Shown here: positions 34,938 through 44,232 of the stretch, piece by piece
Numbering within the stretch: position 1 is the first letter of the stretch
How the letters are laid out: each line of letters opens with the position of its first letter
Assembly (NCBI GenBank): GCA_963662865.1
Contig: OY759969.1
Span: forward strand, 62,001-126,000
Source: JAJDYQ01 sp963662865
GTDB lineage: Bacteria > Pseudomonadota > Gammaproteobacteria > JAJDYQ01
Direction: 5' to 3'
Length of the DNA stretch: 64,000 bases
Made by a program: the position numbers and the translations under genes
The notes under the pieces: generated by a model
What the model was told of the DNA's origin: nothing
What the model saw: the letters and a program-made list of their open reading frames with translations, nothing else
The model's database searches: none

Positions 34938-36518
34938 TTACCAAAAAACACTGTAGAGCGCTACAAGACCTGCGACCACTACCGCTGAACCGGCCCAGTA
35001 AGCTGTGGATGTACTAAAGTCAATATCATTGAGCTGAATAGCCTTGTCTTGTGGTTTTTTGTCGATATATGCCACCATGAAAATGATCAGGCAACAAGCG
35101 ATAAAGACATAAAGCACGCGATCCATGAAAGGGATAGCAGGTAATAATACTTTACCCAATAACGATAAACCGAAGGAAGATATGGCGGCCAGCAAAGCCC
35201 CATTGGCAGTTGCCTTTTTCCAGAATATGCCAAGAATAAAAATAGCGCAGATACCGGGGGTAAAAAATCCGGTGAATTCTTGAATGTATTGAAAAGCCTG
35301 CGGAAATCCGCCCAACAAAGGCCGTGCTATCAATACTGCGATACTAATGGCAATAAGGCTGGCGATCCGACCTACCTTAACTAAATGTTGTTCGCTTTCC
35401 TGGCCTTTATACAGTGGACGGTAAATATCCAATGTGAAAATAGTCGCAATTGAGTTCATCATGGAACCTAACGACGAGACAATGGCTGCAATCAATGCCG
35501 CAAAAATCAAACCGCGGATGCCAACAGGCGCAAGCGACATCACTGCGGGATACGCCGCATCCGGTCGGCCTACATGAATACCACTGGCTGGATCCTGAGC
35601 CAGTACAAATGCAGCAATACCTGGAACAACAATAATTAATGGCATCAACAACTTTAAGAAGGCCGCAAATACAATACCCTTTTGCGCTTCGTTAACACTT
35701 TTAGCGCCTAGTGCGCGTTGAATAATGTATTGGTTAAAGCCCCAATAAGAAAGATTCATCATCCACATGCCACCAACCAATACGCCGATACCTGGCAGGT
35801 TGATATACTCCGGGTTATCTTTCGACAAGATCATATCGAATTTTTCCGGTGCGGTATCCAGCAGTACTTGAAATCCAGCCAATGATCCCGCGCCACCGGC
35901 AACTTTATCCAGCGATATCCAAGCAATCAACAAACCACCTGATACCAATAATACGACTTGAATAATATCGGTCAGCGCCACGGCCTTTAAACCGCCATAC
36001 AATGAATAAGCCACCGCAAACACGGCTAAAGCTATCAAACCGTAAGTAATACCAAAACCGGTTAGTGCATAAATAGCTGTCGCGCCCAACCACAAAATCG
36101 CAGTTAAATTAACGCAAGTGTACAAGCCTAGCCAAAATATTGACATGACCGATTTTACCCTGGCGTCAAATCGCTGTTCTAAAAACTGCGGCATGGTATA
36201 AATACCGCGCTTGAGAAACACCGGCAGAAAAAATTTACCCACAATTAATAGAGTTGCTGCTGCCATCCATTCATACGATGCAATAGCCAACCCCACAACA
36301 TACCCCGAACCGGACATGCCAATAATTTGTTCGGCAGAAATATTTGCTGCAATCAGCGAGGCACCAACAGCCCACCAGGGCAAGGCCTTACTCGCGAGAA
36401 AATAGTCTCCCGTATTTTTTGAATGCCCCTGCTTTTCTCGTGAGACAAAGGTTGCTATTGCGATCAGTAAGAACGCATAGATCAATACAATTGCGATATC
36501 TAATGTTGATAATCCCAC
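34938..36518 (-). CDS. sodium/sugar symporter (SSS family, SGLT-like)
   Basis: A 526-residue inner-membrane symporter with about 14 hydrophobic segments. It follows the vSGLT pattern: WWAVGASLIAANISAEQIIG, SYEWMAAATLLIVGKFFLP, AYSLYGGLKAVALTDIIQVV and the sugar-site stretch MNLSYWGFNQYIIQRALGAK. In this context it should import glucose (or galactose) with sodium for glk and the ED enzymes. It lies between zwf and the GH3 glucosidase on the same strand; a 147-base gap after the GH3 gene probably has its own promoter. Confidence 0.92.
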   Translation of the reverse strand: MGLSTLDIAIVLIYAFLLIAIATFVSREKQGHSKNTGDYFLASKALPWWAVGASLIAANISAEQIIGMSGSGYVVGLAIASYEWMAAATLLIVGKFFLPVFLKRGIYTMPQFLEQRFDARVKSVMSIFWLGLYTCVNLTAILWLGATAIYALTGFGITYGLIALAVFAVAYSLYGGLKAVALTDIIQVVLLVSGGLLIAWISLDKVAGGAGSLAGFQVLLDTAPEKFDMILSKDNPEYINLPGIGVLVGGMWMMNLSYWGFNQYIIQRALGAKSVNEAQKGIVFAAFLKLLMPLIIVVPGIAAFVLAQDPASGIHVGRPDAAYPAVMSLAPVGIRGLIFAALIAAIVSSLGSMMNSIATIFTLDIYRPLYKGQESEQHLVKVGRIASLIAISIAVLIARPLLGGFPQAFQYIQEFTGFFTPGICAIFILGIFWKKATANGALLAAISSFGLSLLGKVLLPAIPFMDRVLYVFIACCLIIFMVAYIDKKPQDKAIQLNDIDFSTSTAYWAGSAVVVAGLVALYSVFW

Positions 36519-36665
36519 TTTCTCCCTCTATTTCTCTTGAGGTAACTCAAGATAAGCCACCTGTTTTGTCCGACCAGTATGCACTAAATAAGTTGAATGT
36601 ACGAATTGTGAACGCACTCTCTCAAAAATAAAAAAGAGATTCAGGCGCAGTTTCTCAGCTCTGAT

Positions 36666-38555
36666 TTAATAGGTTAAACCAAAGCCGAAGCCATATTCAG
36701 GCTCCACTATAGCCGGATCGATAGCAGCGGCTTTAGGCCATGAGAAGGGCAGACGCCCCTTGAAATCGTATTGCTTGTCAGACGCGACAAGAACATCTGC
36801 CACCCCGGCACCTTCGCTGCCCGGTAGCCAGGCCACAACAAACGCATCTGCAAGTGCTATTGCCGCAGTAACTCCTCTCGGTCTGCCTGTCAGAAACACT
36901 GCAACGACCGGAATATTGTCTGCCTTCAAGCGCTGCATTAATTTAAAGTCAGGGTTATCACCAAGATCAAAATCAGATGATTTCAGATCACCCTCAAACT
37001 CCGCATAAGGAGTCTCTCCAAATACAATAACTGCAACATCCGGAGCTTTGTCGGTATCATCTTTATAAACCGACCCACCAGGTCGGCTAACCGCCTGGGT
37101 AAATCCATTAAAAATAGAGGTAGCGCCTTTATAATCTGAAATTTTAGTATCCCGGCCCTGCCAGGTTATGCTCCAGCCGCCGGCTTGCATGGCTACATCA
37201 TCGGCTCCACTGCCGGCAACCATGATGCTGGCAGAAGCTGCAATGGGCAATACGCCGTTATTTTTCAGTAAAACCAAAGATTCACGCACCGCCTGTCTAG
37301 CAACCGCACGATGATCGGGGTGCCCAATGAATTTTGCCTTGCCTGCTAACATATGTTTTACAGGCTTGCCGTCATCAAAAATACCAGCCCTGAGCTTGAC
37401 CCGCAAAATACGCCGTACCGCATCCTCGAGCCGAACCATAGGAATCTCTCCAGCCTCTACCTGCTTCACAGTATTGGCGTAAAAATTGCGCCAGTCTTCA
37501 GGCACCATGATCAAGTCAACCCCGGCATTGATTGCCGCAGGACAAGATGTTTTGCTGCAACCCGTGACTTGCTCATGACCATTCCAGTCTCCTATAACAA
37601 AGCCGTCAAAACCCATGCGGTTTTTCAAGACATCGGTCAACAGATATTTGTTTGCATGCATCTTCTGACCATTCCAGCTACTGAAACTCGCCATCACAGT
37701 CTGCACGCCAACCCCCAGGGCATCTACATAGCCTCGCCCGTGAATTTCAAGCAAATCTTCCTCTGAAATAATCGTATCGCCCTGATCAATACCGCCATTC
37801 CTACCCGTACCAATGCTGGTGCCGCCATCGCCGACAAAATGTTTTGCCGTAGCGACAATTTTTTGTTGCGAAAGAAAATTATCCAGAACCGGATGTCCCT
37901 GCAAACCAATGATCAGTTCCTTGGCCAAGGCCCTCACAATTCCAGGGTCCTCCGAATAACTCTCATAGGTTCTTCCCCAGCGGGTATCCCGCGCTACGGC
38001 AATGCTCGGGGCAAATGTCCAATCTATACCCGTTACTGCGACCTCACGGGCAGTAGCGATACCTATGTCGCGCATTAAAGCCGGATTGTTGGCAGCCCCA
38101 AGACCAATATTATGCGGGAAAAGCGTAGCACCAGACACATTATTGTGCCCATGCACTGCATCCGTACCCCAGATCACCGGGATCGCAAGCCGCCCGTCAC
38201 GGGTATCTATTGAGGCTTTATAATACAGGGATGCCAGAGCCAGCCATGCACCAAGCGGTCCATCTGCACTCTCTGTAGGCCAGGAACCGCCGCCATTCAG
38301 TACCGAACCAATATGATATTGACCAACATCATCAGGGGAGATGGATTTAATTTCGGCCTGAATGATCTGGCCGACCTTTTGCTCCACACTCATTTGATTG
38401 ATTAATTTATCAATCCTGGCTTCTATAGCAGGATCTTGTGGGATGGGCGAGCGGACCCTGGGCCAAAGCGAGACATCTGCCGCCGCTGGCAGGCAAGCAA
38501 ACACCAATACTCCAGCGGCGAGCAGATTAGCTGCAACAAATGCGAAGCGGGGCAT
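36666..38555 (-). CDS. glycoside hydrolase family 3 beta-glucosidase
   Basis: A 629-residue secreted GH3 enzyme. A signal peptide (PRFAFVAANLLAAGVLVFAC, ending near AAA) precedes the barrel. Landmarks are IWGTDAVHGHNNVSGATLFP, RWGRTYESYSEDP, KHFVGDGGTSIGTGRNGG and the nucleophile aspartate in FVIGDWNGHEQVTG. The GH3 C-terminal domain ends EYGFGFGLTY, and no fibronectin-like or extra carbohydrate-binding domain follows, so it is the short form. It should release glucose from beta-glucan or cello-oligosaccharides in the periplasm. The TBDR before it and the symporter after it on the same strand give import across both membranes. Confidence 0.93.
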   Translation of the reverse strand: MPRFAFVAANLLAAGVLVFACLPAAADVSLWPRVRSPIPQDPAIEARIDKLINQMSVEQKVGQIIQAEIKSISPDDVGQYHIGSVLNGGGSWPTESADGPLGAWLALASLYYKASIDTRDGRLAIPVIWGTDAVHGHNNVSGATLFPHNIGLGAANNPALMRDIGIATAREVAVTGIDWTFAPSIAVARDTRWGRTYESYSEDPGIVRALAKELIIGLQGHPVLDNFLSQQKIVATAKHFVGDGGTSIGTGRNGGIDQGDTIISEEDLLEIHGRGYVDALGVGVQTVMASFSSWNGQKMHANKYLLTDVLKNRMGFDGFVIGDWNGHEQVTGCSKTSCPAAINAGVDLIMVPEDWRNFYANTVKQVEAGEIPMVRLEDAVRRILRVKLRAGIFDDGKPVKHMLAGKAKFIGHPDHRAVARQAVRESLVLLKNNGVLPIAASASIMVAGSGADDVAMQAGGWSITWQGRDTKISDYKGATSIFNGFTQAVSRPGGSVYKDDTDKAPDVAVIVFGETPYAEFEGDLKSSDFDLGDNPDFKLMQRLKADNIPVVAVFLTGRPRGVTAAIALADAFVVAWLPGSEGAGVADVLVASDKQYDFKGRLPFSWPKAAAIDPAIVEPEYGFGFGLTY

Positions 38556-38594
38556 ACCAATAAATAATTCTTAGATTTTAAGACAGGTCAAAGA

Positions 38595-41480
38595 TTAGAA
38601 CAGAACCCTCAGGCGTAACCCCATGGTACGCGGGCGGGAGAAAAAGCGCGTATTATCACGCTGAGTGATAACAATCGCTTGTGGCTGTTGTTCATCGGTA
38701 AGGTTACTGATATAAGCCTCGGCCCTGAACTCACCCCCAGCAAGCTCATAGGTGTAGCCCGCACCCACATCATAAGTCCAGTAGCCCTCAACCTTATCAT
38801 CAAGCCGCCGTTTTTCAAGGTCTGACAGTCCATCATTGTAAACCCGTCCATTGAATATCGTCATATGCTGCGATGAGCGATAACCCGCCGAGATAATGGC
38901 ATCAATGCTGCCCCCGTTATCCAGTTCAAAGACCTTGCTTAACGAGGCATTGAATTGGTACTCTGGCGTACGTGGCAGGCGGTGTCCTTCTATGGATTGC
39001 TCTCGCGCATTACATGCATCAGTTACTACGGGGAGACAATCGCCAAATTGTGCAGTCGGATCAAAGCGGCTATCCTGCACTGTTCTTGAATTTTCAATTT
39101 CAGCTTCTTGCAGCCAGAGAAACGTATAATCAAAATTAATATTGCGCGGGAACTGAAAGCCGCCATCAAACTGCATCCCATAAATCTCGGCATCAGAGGC
39201 ATTGAAAGTGAATGAGACAATGTTATCTCCCGCGCCGCTGTCAACAAGCGCTTGAGGATCACCGCCCGTCAGGCCGGCAAAATCGATGATTTGCGCCGTT
39301 GAAACCAGATTGGTGACTTGCAGGTCGGTATAATCATAGTAAAAAGCACTGGCATTAAAACGTACTCCGACATCGCTCATACCCAAAAGGTTATCCAGCC
39401 GAAACTCATTCTTGGAGCCTATTTCATAAAGCGTGACCTTTTCTTCATCGTAGGTGGGTGCGGTTCCTGTTCCATCAAAAGTGATTCTGGGCGGTGGAGT
39501 TGGATCGCTTGGATCAGCAGGGGGGGGGGCAGGAGTAACAGTCGGCACATTATCGTTAAAACCACCCGATTTATGACCCGTGGCGACCAGGCCATAGACC
39601 AGATTATCCTCGGTAATATCAAATTCAGGGCGAATGCGCCAATCTACAAAATCATTATCCAATTCACCATTCTGCAAGGCAATGACAGAAACAGGCACAA
39701 CATAAGCAACACGACCATCGAGATGATCATCAAAAGTTGGGTCGCTACCATCAGCGACAGGGCAACCAGCACCGCCATAAATATCTGGACATAAAGGATG
39801 CTGATCAACTGGATCCCCACCACCAACTGGCCCATTAGCAAGTACCTGACCTAAGCCATCACGATCACCAAATTGGGCAACGCCATCCAGATAGAATGCA
39901 ATAGCTTCAGCTTGAGAAACCTCGCCGTCACCATCTGTGTCCGGGTTTATAATCGTTCTATCCAAACCCTTGAACCGAAAGCCTTCCGTACCAACAGAGG
40001 TAAATGCATTATCTGCGAAACCTGCACCGCCTAGAACAAAGCGATATCTTGCATTCACACCGGTTCTTGTCTTTTCATCTTCGGTATAGCGGGCGCCACC
40101 CGTTAAACGGAATCGATCAGTGGCGGAATAGGTCAGGTCAGTATAAAACGAATTGCTGTCGGTCTCGGTTCGTTGATTAAATTCAACACCGGAAAAAAAT
40201 TGGTTTCGGTCACCGACAGTACCTAAAAATGTGCGTTGTTGCTCTTCGAACAGGAAGGTACCCGCAGTCCATTGCAGCGGCAAATCACCCAGCGTCTCGG
40301 AAAAAAGTCGTATTTCATGAATGTCGGATTCGGAGTCGGTGATTTGATGCACCCGGTCAAACTTGTCAAAGTCAAAGTCTATCTGTGTATTGCCGTTGTC
40401 CAGACGTGTAGTCAATGCACCCGGATAAGCGACTGTATCGGCCGCTCCACCCCATCGATAGTCATACACCAGGTCCCGATGCGAGACCGTATATTCAACA
40501 TCGAACCATTCGGTTGAATAGTCCAGTTGACCCTTGATGCCCCAATGCTCGGTGTCTTCTTTGGGCGAAATCGGCCTGACATAGACCTTACGGGGGTCAT
40601 CAACACTGTCTGGATCCAGATCTGCTCCCAGCAGGGAAGCATAGTTGGTGCCCGTGTAGCCAGTGCCTTTCTGCTCGATATAATCGTAAGTAAAGGTCAG
40701 CTTCAGGTCGTCCAATGCACCATCACCCAGACCATCAATCAAATAAGTAGTACGGATACCCGCATCATCGGCGGCCTCTGCCACCTCTATCCCTTCTCGT
40801 TCAGAGGTAGGAACGCCCACGCCCAGGTCCGCACTGTCAGGATTGGCATTCGTGTAGTAGCTGTCGTGCGACAGGGTAAAACCAGCGACACGAAATGCAG
40901 AATTTTCGGTTACCGGTACATTGACCATACCCTCTGCCCGGGTTTCACCGTAATTGCCAAAAGAGAGTTCGGCCATACCATCAAAAACACCAAGCCCAGG
41001 CTTGAACGGGATCACGTTAATGGAGCCAGCAGTGGCATTGCGTCCACGCAAAGTACCTTGGGGACCAATATTGACTTCCACGCGCTGAATATCGAAAAAG
41101 GCAGCACCAAAGCCGGAAGGACGAGGAACATAGACACCATCCAGATGGGTCGCTGCGGCAGGGTCGCCAAGCTCGGTATTGTTGCTGGAGCCAATACCGC
41201 GAATATAGACCTCTATGTTGCCCGCATTATTAGCGATGGACAAGCCCGGCAGGTTGCCATCCAGGTCGTTAATGTTTTGCACCCCCAGAATTTTTAACTC
41301 TTCGCCACTAAAAGAGGCAGCGGTGCCGGCAACGTCCTGCAAACTCTGCTCCCGTCGTTCAACGGTCACCGTGATTTCGTCTATTTGATTGGTTTGGGCG
41401 TAGGCATAGGGAAATACTGCAAAAGTCCCTATTTGTAGTAATAAAACAGCAGGTAATCTACACTTTTTAAAGTAATTCAT
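38595..41480 (-). CDS. large TonB-dependent receptor (glucoside-linked) with Pro-rich and EF-hand-like insertions
   Basis: A 961-residue outer-membrane receptor, longer than the two others here. A signal peptide ends near AYAQTNQIDE; the plug has EITVTVERREQSLQDVAGTA and VEVNIGPQGTLRGRNATAG; the barrel ends SRPRTMGLRLRVLF. The extra length is partly extracellular insertions around residues 510-700: an EF-hand-like loop DTDGDGEVSQAE (39906-39941), a two-cysteine stretch (PLCPDIYGGAGCP) and a proline-rich run (PAPPPADPSDPTPPP) encoded over a 10-C tract (39520-39529). It lies 39 bases upstream of the GH3 gene and is probably co-transcribed, with uptake of beta-glucosides inferred from that. Confidence 0.93.
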   Translation of the reverse strand: MNYFKKCRLPAVLLLQIGTFAVFPYAYAQTNQIDEITVTVERREQSLQDVAGTAASFSGEELKILGVQNINDLDGNLPGLSIANNAGNIEVYIRGIGSSNNTELGDPAAATHLDGVYVPRPSGFGAAFFDIQRVEVNIGPQGTLRGRNATAGSINVIPFKPGLGVFDGMAELSFGNYGETRAEGMVNVPVTENSAFRVAGFTLSHDSYYTNANPDSADLGVGVPTSEREGIEVAEAADDAGIRTTYLIDGLGDGALDDLKLTFTYDYIEQKGTGYTGTNYASLLGADLDPDSVDDPRKVYVRPISPKEDTEHWGIKGQLDYSTEWFDVEYTVSHRDLVYDYRWGGAADTVAYPGALTTRLDNGNTQIDFDFDKFDRVHQITDSESDIHEIRLFSETLGDLPLQWTAGTFLFEEQQRTFLGTVGDRNQFFSGVEFNQRTETDSNSFYTDLTYSATDRFRLTGGARYTEDEKTRTGVNARYRFVLGGAGFADNAFTSVGTEGFRFKGLDRTIINPDTDGDGEVSQAEAIAFYLDGVAQFGDRDGLGQVLANGPVGGGDPVDQHPLCPDIYGGAGCPVADGSDPTFDDHLDGRVAYVVPVSVIALQNGELDNDFVDWRIRPEFDITEDNLVYGLVATGHKSGGFNDNVPTVTPAPPPADPSDPTPPPRITFDGTGTAPTYDEEKVTLYEIGSKNEFRLDNLLGMSDVGVRFNASAFYYDYTDLQVTNLVSTAQIIDFAGLTGGDPQALVDSGAGDNIVSFTFNASDAEIYGMQFDGGFQFPRNINFDYTFLWLQEAEIENSRTVQDSRFDPTAQFGDCLPVVTDACNAREQSIEGHRLPRTPEYQFNASLSKVFELDNGGSIDAIISAGYRSSQHMTIFNGRVYNDGLSDLEKRRLDDKVEGYWTYDVGAGYTYELAGGEFRAEAYISNLTDEQQPQAIVITQRDNTRFFSRPRTMGLRLRVLF
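39520..39529. repeat. 10-base homopolymer (C on the coding strand) inside the large TBDR
   Basis: Ten consecutive G on the + strand read as GCC CCC CCC CCT on the coding strand (Ala-Pro-Pro-Pro). The frame is open at this length. Loss or gain of one base would stop the receptor. Tracts like this are classical slippage sites for phase variation; they are also prone to sequencing error. Confidence 0.9.
39906..39941 (-). other. EF-hand-like calcium loop encoded within the TBDR
   Basis: Twelve codons give DTDGDGEVSQAE: acidic at positions 1, 3, 5 and 12, Gly at 6 and a hydrophobic residue at 8, the canonical EF-hand/dockerin loop pattern. It lies in a region of the receptor that should be a barrel loop. 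Confidence 0.7.
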
Positions 41481-41556
41481 AATTTTCCTCCCCGGCTATG
41501 TTATGTATGCGATTTTTAAATTAATTCGGTTAAAGAATACCTCAGCCTACCATAAA

Positions 41557-41826
41557 TTACACTAATTGCACTTTAATTTTTTTTAATAAATGTGCTGGGG
41601 TTTGTAATCCCAGCCCTTTATGCGGACGAATGCCGTTGTATGTTGGACCCGCCAGCCAATCGGCCAGCTCTTCATTGAACCTCCCAGGGCTTTGAACAAC
41701 AAAATAATTGCTGACAATGCCGACTGATTCCAATGTATACTTGCAAAGTAACAACCAGATCATTGATTTTGAGAGGAAAGCAACAATTGCGTCGCATTTT
41801 TGTTTTCCGCGCTCTGACAAGTCCAA
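41557..41826 (-). mobile_element. transposase 3'-end relic (copy C)
   Basis: The best preserved of three relics. The frame carries SPGRFNEELADWLAGPTYNG followed by IRPHKGLGLQTPAHLL, the end of an integrase-core (IS3/IS481-like) transposase. Only the carboxyl tail is left; the upstream half (MDLSERGKQKCDAIVAF) is unrelated sequence read in the same frame. Beyond it lie a perfect 14-bp stem-loop (41811-41843) and the shared arm TCAGAGCTTCCTTA (41837-41850). It lies between the large TBDR promoter and the dehydrogenase gene. Confidence 0.75.
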
Positions 41827-41843
41827 GACGGACTTGTCAGAGC
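41811..41843. repeat. perfect 14-bp inverted repeat before the dehydrogenase gene
   Basis: GCTCTGACAAGTCC (41811-41824) and GGACTTGTCAGAGC (41830-41843) are exact inverse complements around AAGAC. The right arm merges into the repeat-family end TCAGAGCTTCCTTA. The stem ends 27 bases before the ATG at 41871. A module of about 65 bases next to it (41760-41820) recurs in inverted orientation at about 59208-59275. It may act as a terminator or leader hairpin, or be only a transposon end. Confidence 0.8.
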
Positions 41844-41870
41844 TTCCTTAACTTGTAGAGTCACATGGCA

Positions 41871-42863
41871 ATGAAGGCACTAGTTCTAACAGATATTGAA
41901 AAAATGGAGTACACCTCTTACCCGAAGCCCAGGGCCGGAGAAGATGAGGTTTTGGTCAGGCTCAGGGCATCCGGTATTTGCGGGTCAGACATGCACGCCT
42001 ATGTCGGGCACGATAGCAGAAGACCGCCGCCACTGATTCTCGGACATGAAGCCAGTGGCATGGTGCAGATAGATGGTAAGCCTGAGATGGTCGTCGTTGA
42101 CCCGTTGGTCACCTGTACCAAGTGCTGGTACTGTCTTAATGGTTTTAGTAACTTGTGTACGGTGAGGCAAATTATCAGCATGGAACCAAGGGCAGGTGCC
42201 TTTGCTCAGTGGCTTGCCATACCAAAGCGTAATCTTGTTAAGGTTGATGGTGATCTGTCTTTTGAGCAAGCCGCGTTGGCGGAACCTGTGGCAACCGCTT
42301 GGCACGGAGTAAAATTGGCGCAGAAATACAGCATAAAACCACTGCAGTCTGCCTGTGTTTTAATTTACGGCGGCGGCGCTGTTGGTCTGGCGTCTGCTTT
42401 GGCTTTGAAATATCTGGGGTGCGACAATATTGTCATACTGGAAACAAACAGCAGGCGCATAGCCTTGCTTGGAGAGGCTACGGATGTTGATGTCCATAAT
42501 CCGTCTGCTGAAAATTCCGCCCACAAGGCGGATGTCATTATTGATGCGGTAGGTTCTGGTATAACCCGCAAAAATGCAATGAGCGGCATTTCCTCCGGCG
42601 GATTGGTTGTGCATATCGGGCTTGGTGATTCTGAGCATGGATTTGACTCTCGAAAGATGACACTGGCACAAATTACCGTGGTTGGCAGCTATACCTATAC
42701 TCATGACGAGTTTGTGGAAGTCGTGGATATTATGTCCAAAGGAGGGTTTGGTAAGCTGGACTGGTATAAAAACTATGCTTTATCTGACGGGCCATTTGCA
42801 TTTAAGCAGTTGTTGGATGGGCAGGCAGACGCCATAAAAATTATTCTTAATCCTCCTGATTGA
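41871..42863 (+). CDS. zinc-dependent medium-chain dehydrogenase (sorbitol/threonine dehydrogenase-like)
   Basis: A 330-residue NAD(P)-dependent MDR enzyme. Catalytic zinc ligands are in SGICGSDMHAY and LILGHEASG; the structural zinc has four cysteines in CTKCWYCLNGFSNLC; the Rossmann glycines are VLIYGGGAVGLASALAL. The ATG at 41871 is chosen over 41865 because the relic copy at 28319 keeps this ATG but not the earlier one. No good SD is visible, as the upstream DNA is a repeat end. The enzyme should oxidise a secondary alcohol of a polyol or amino-alcohol. It heads the cluster that includes TRAP PQM, the PLP enzyme and the GMC oxidoreductase, but a gap of about 270 bases separates it from the TRAP genes. 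Confidence 0.9.
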   Translation: MKALVLTDIEKMEYTSYPKPRAGEDEVLVRLRASGICGSDMHAYVGHDSRRPPPLILGHEASGMVQIDGKPEMVVVDPLVTCTKCWYCLNGFSNLCTVRQIISMEPRAGAFAQWLAIPKRNLVKVDGDLSFEQAALAEPVATAWHGVKLAQKYSIKPLQSACVLIYGGGAVGLASALALKYLGCDNIVILETNSRRIALLGEATDVDVHNPSAENSAHKADVIIDAVGSGITRKNAMSGISSGGLVVHIGLGDSEHGFDSRKMTLAQITVVGSYTYTHDEFVEVVDIMSKGGFGKLDWYKNYALSDGPFAFKQLLDGQADAIKIILNPPD

Positions 42864-43133
42864 GAATGGCCTGTCCCGGATTTCTTTATTTCGGCAGTTC
42901 AAAGGCAATTTACGGCGACATATTCCCCGCGCTCGTCTGCAACAGGTCCGTCAATAAATTGATTTTAGCTGGCTTTCTCGGGGAAACTGTCGTATCTTAC
43001 CCGATGGTGGTGTATTCCCCTCATGCAGGTTATCGTCTTCGTTAAAAAAACAATCCTGCAGCAACGGGAACACCACTTCGCTGCTCATTCCGTACACTGG
43101 TAATGGGCATAACTCAATAGTTAGGAGGAGGAT

Positions 43134-44228
43134 ATGAAAAAAATATTTGTTCTAATCAGTTCAGCGGTTTTATTGCTGACAGGTAATTTCGCCTATTCAG
43201 CGGTCGATATTAAAATTCAATCAGTCATTCCATCAAAGGCAGATGAGATTGTTATGCTCAAGGATTTTGCTAAAAATGTGAGTGATTTGACCGATGGTGA
43301 GGTGAAGTTCACCGTTTTGCCCGCCAATGCCGTTGTCGGCAATAAGCAGGTAATAGAAGCCGTTGATAAGGGCCTTATTGGTGCCGGTTTTGCGTGGACG
43401 CACTATTGGTCGGGGTATCATCCGGCAGCCATGCTCTTTGGTTCACCGGTGGCGGGCGCAGGAGTTGGGCTGGATAACTTTGCCTTTATGTCCTGGTATC
43501 TGAATGGTGGCGGCAAAGAGCTATATGACCAGTTATGGGATGAAATGGGCTTTGACATTAAGGGCTTTATGCTCCAGCCGGTCGGTCCCGAGGCGCTTGG
43601 CTGGTTTAAGGAGCCTATAAAAAGCATGGACGATTTTCGTAAGTATCGCTTCAGGGCACCTCCGGGTATTCCGGGTCAGACTTACAATGACATAGGCGTT
43701 TCCGCAGTGGCCATGGGCGGTGGTGATATTCTTCCCGCGCTGGAGAAAGGCACGATTGATGCGGCGGAGTGGTGCTGCCCTAAGCCGGACAGCGTATTTG
43801 GCTTTCAAAAAGTGTTGAAGAACTACTATCTGCAAGGTTTGCACCAGGTCGTTGTGAATGCGGATTTGTATATCAACGGCGAGGTCTGGCGTAAATTAAC
43901 TGACAAACAGAAGCGCGCCGTGGAAGTTGCTGCTGACGCATCGCTTATGCGTGCCGTTGCTTACAGAATTTACGAAAATGGCAAGGCACTAAGGGATTTG
44001 ACGGAAAATCACGGGGTAATTCTGCACGACACTCCCGCTGACTATTTCCCGGCCTATATGGGAGCGGCAAAAAACATTCTCAACGAAAATGCCGAAAAAA
44101 ATGAATTCTTCAAGCGTGTCTGGGACTCGCAAAAAGAATTTGCCAAGACGGTAGTTCCTTTCTGGTCAGGGGCACAAACATCAAATGCGAAACTGGGTAA
44201 GGCGTTTGCGGACCAGCTAAAGCAGTAA
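43134..44228 (+). CDS. TRAP transporter substrate-binding protein (DctP family)
   Basis: Periplasmic solute receptor of 364 residues with a signal peptide (KKIFVLISSAVLLLTGNFAY, cut near YSA). Family hallmarks are FRKYRFRAPPGIPGQTYNDI, with the arginine that binds the ligand's carboxylate, and GGGDILPALEKGTIDAAEWC. AGGAGGA lies directly upstream. The next genes encode the two membrane subunits, in the normal P-Q-M order. Conservation of the arginine means the substrate very likely carries a carboxylate. The motif around it resembles the group that takes 2-oxo or hydroxy acids, but the ligand is not determined. Confidence 0.95.
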   Translation: MKKIFVLISSAVLLLTGNFAYSAVDIKIQSVIPSKADEIVMLKDFAKNVSDLTDGEVKFTVLPANAVVGNKQVIEAVDKGLIGAGFAWTHYWSGYHPAAMLFGSPVAGAGVGLDNFAFMSWYLNGGGKELYDQLWDEMGFDIKGFMLQPVGPEALGWFKEPIKSMDDFRKYRFRAPPGIPGQTYNDIGVSAVAMGGGDILPALEKGTIDAAEWCCPKPDSVFGFQKVLKNYYLQGLHQVVVNADLYINGEVWRKLTDKQKRAVEVAADASLMRAVAYRIYENGKALRDLTENHGVILHDTPADYFPAYMGAAKNILNENAEKNEFFKRVWDSQKEFAKTVVPFWSGAQTSNAKLGKAFADQLKQ

Positions 44229-44232
44229 ACCT

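Noticed and set aside
40527..41297. A 256-codon rightward open frame opposite the large TonB receptor
   Set aside because: Antisense to a well-supported receptor; no recognisable domain and no ribosome-binding site.
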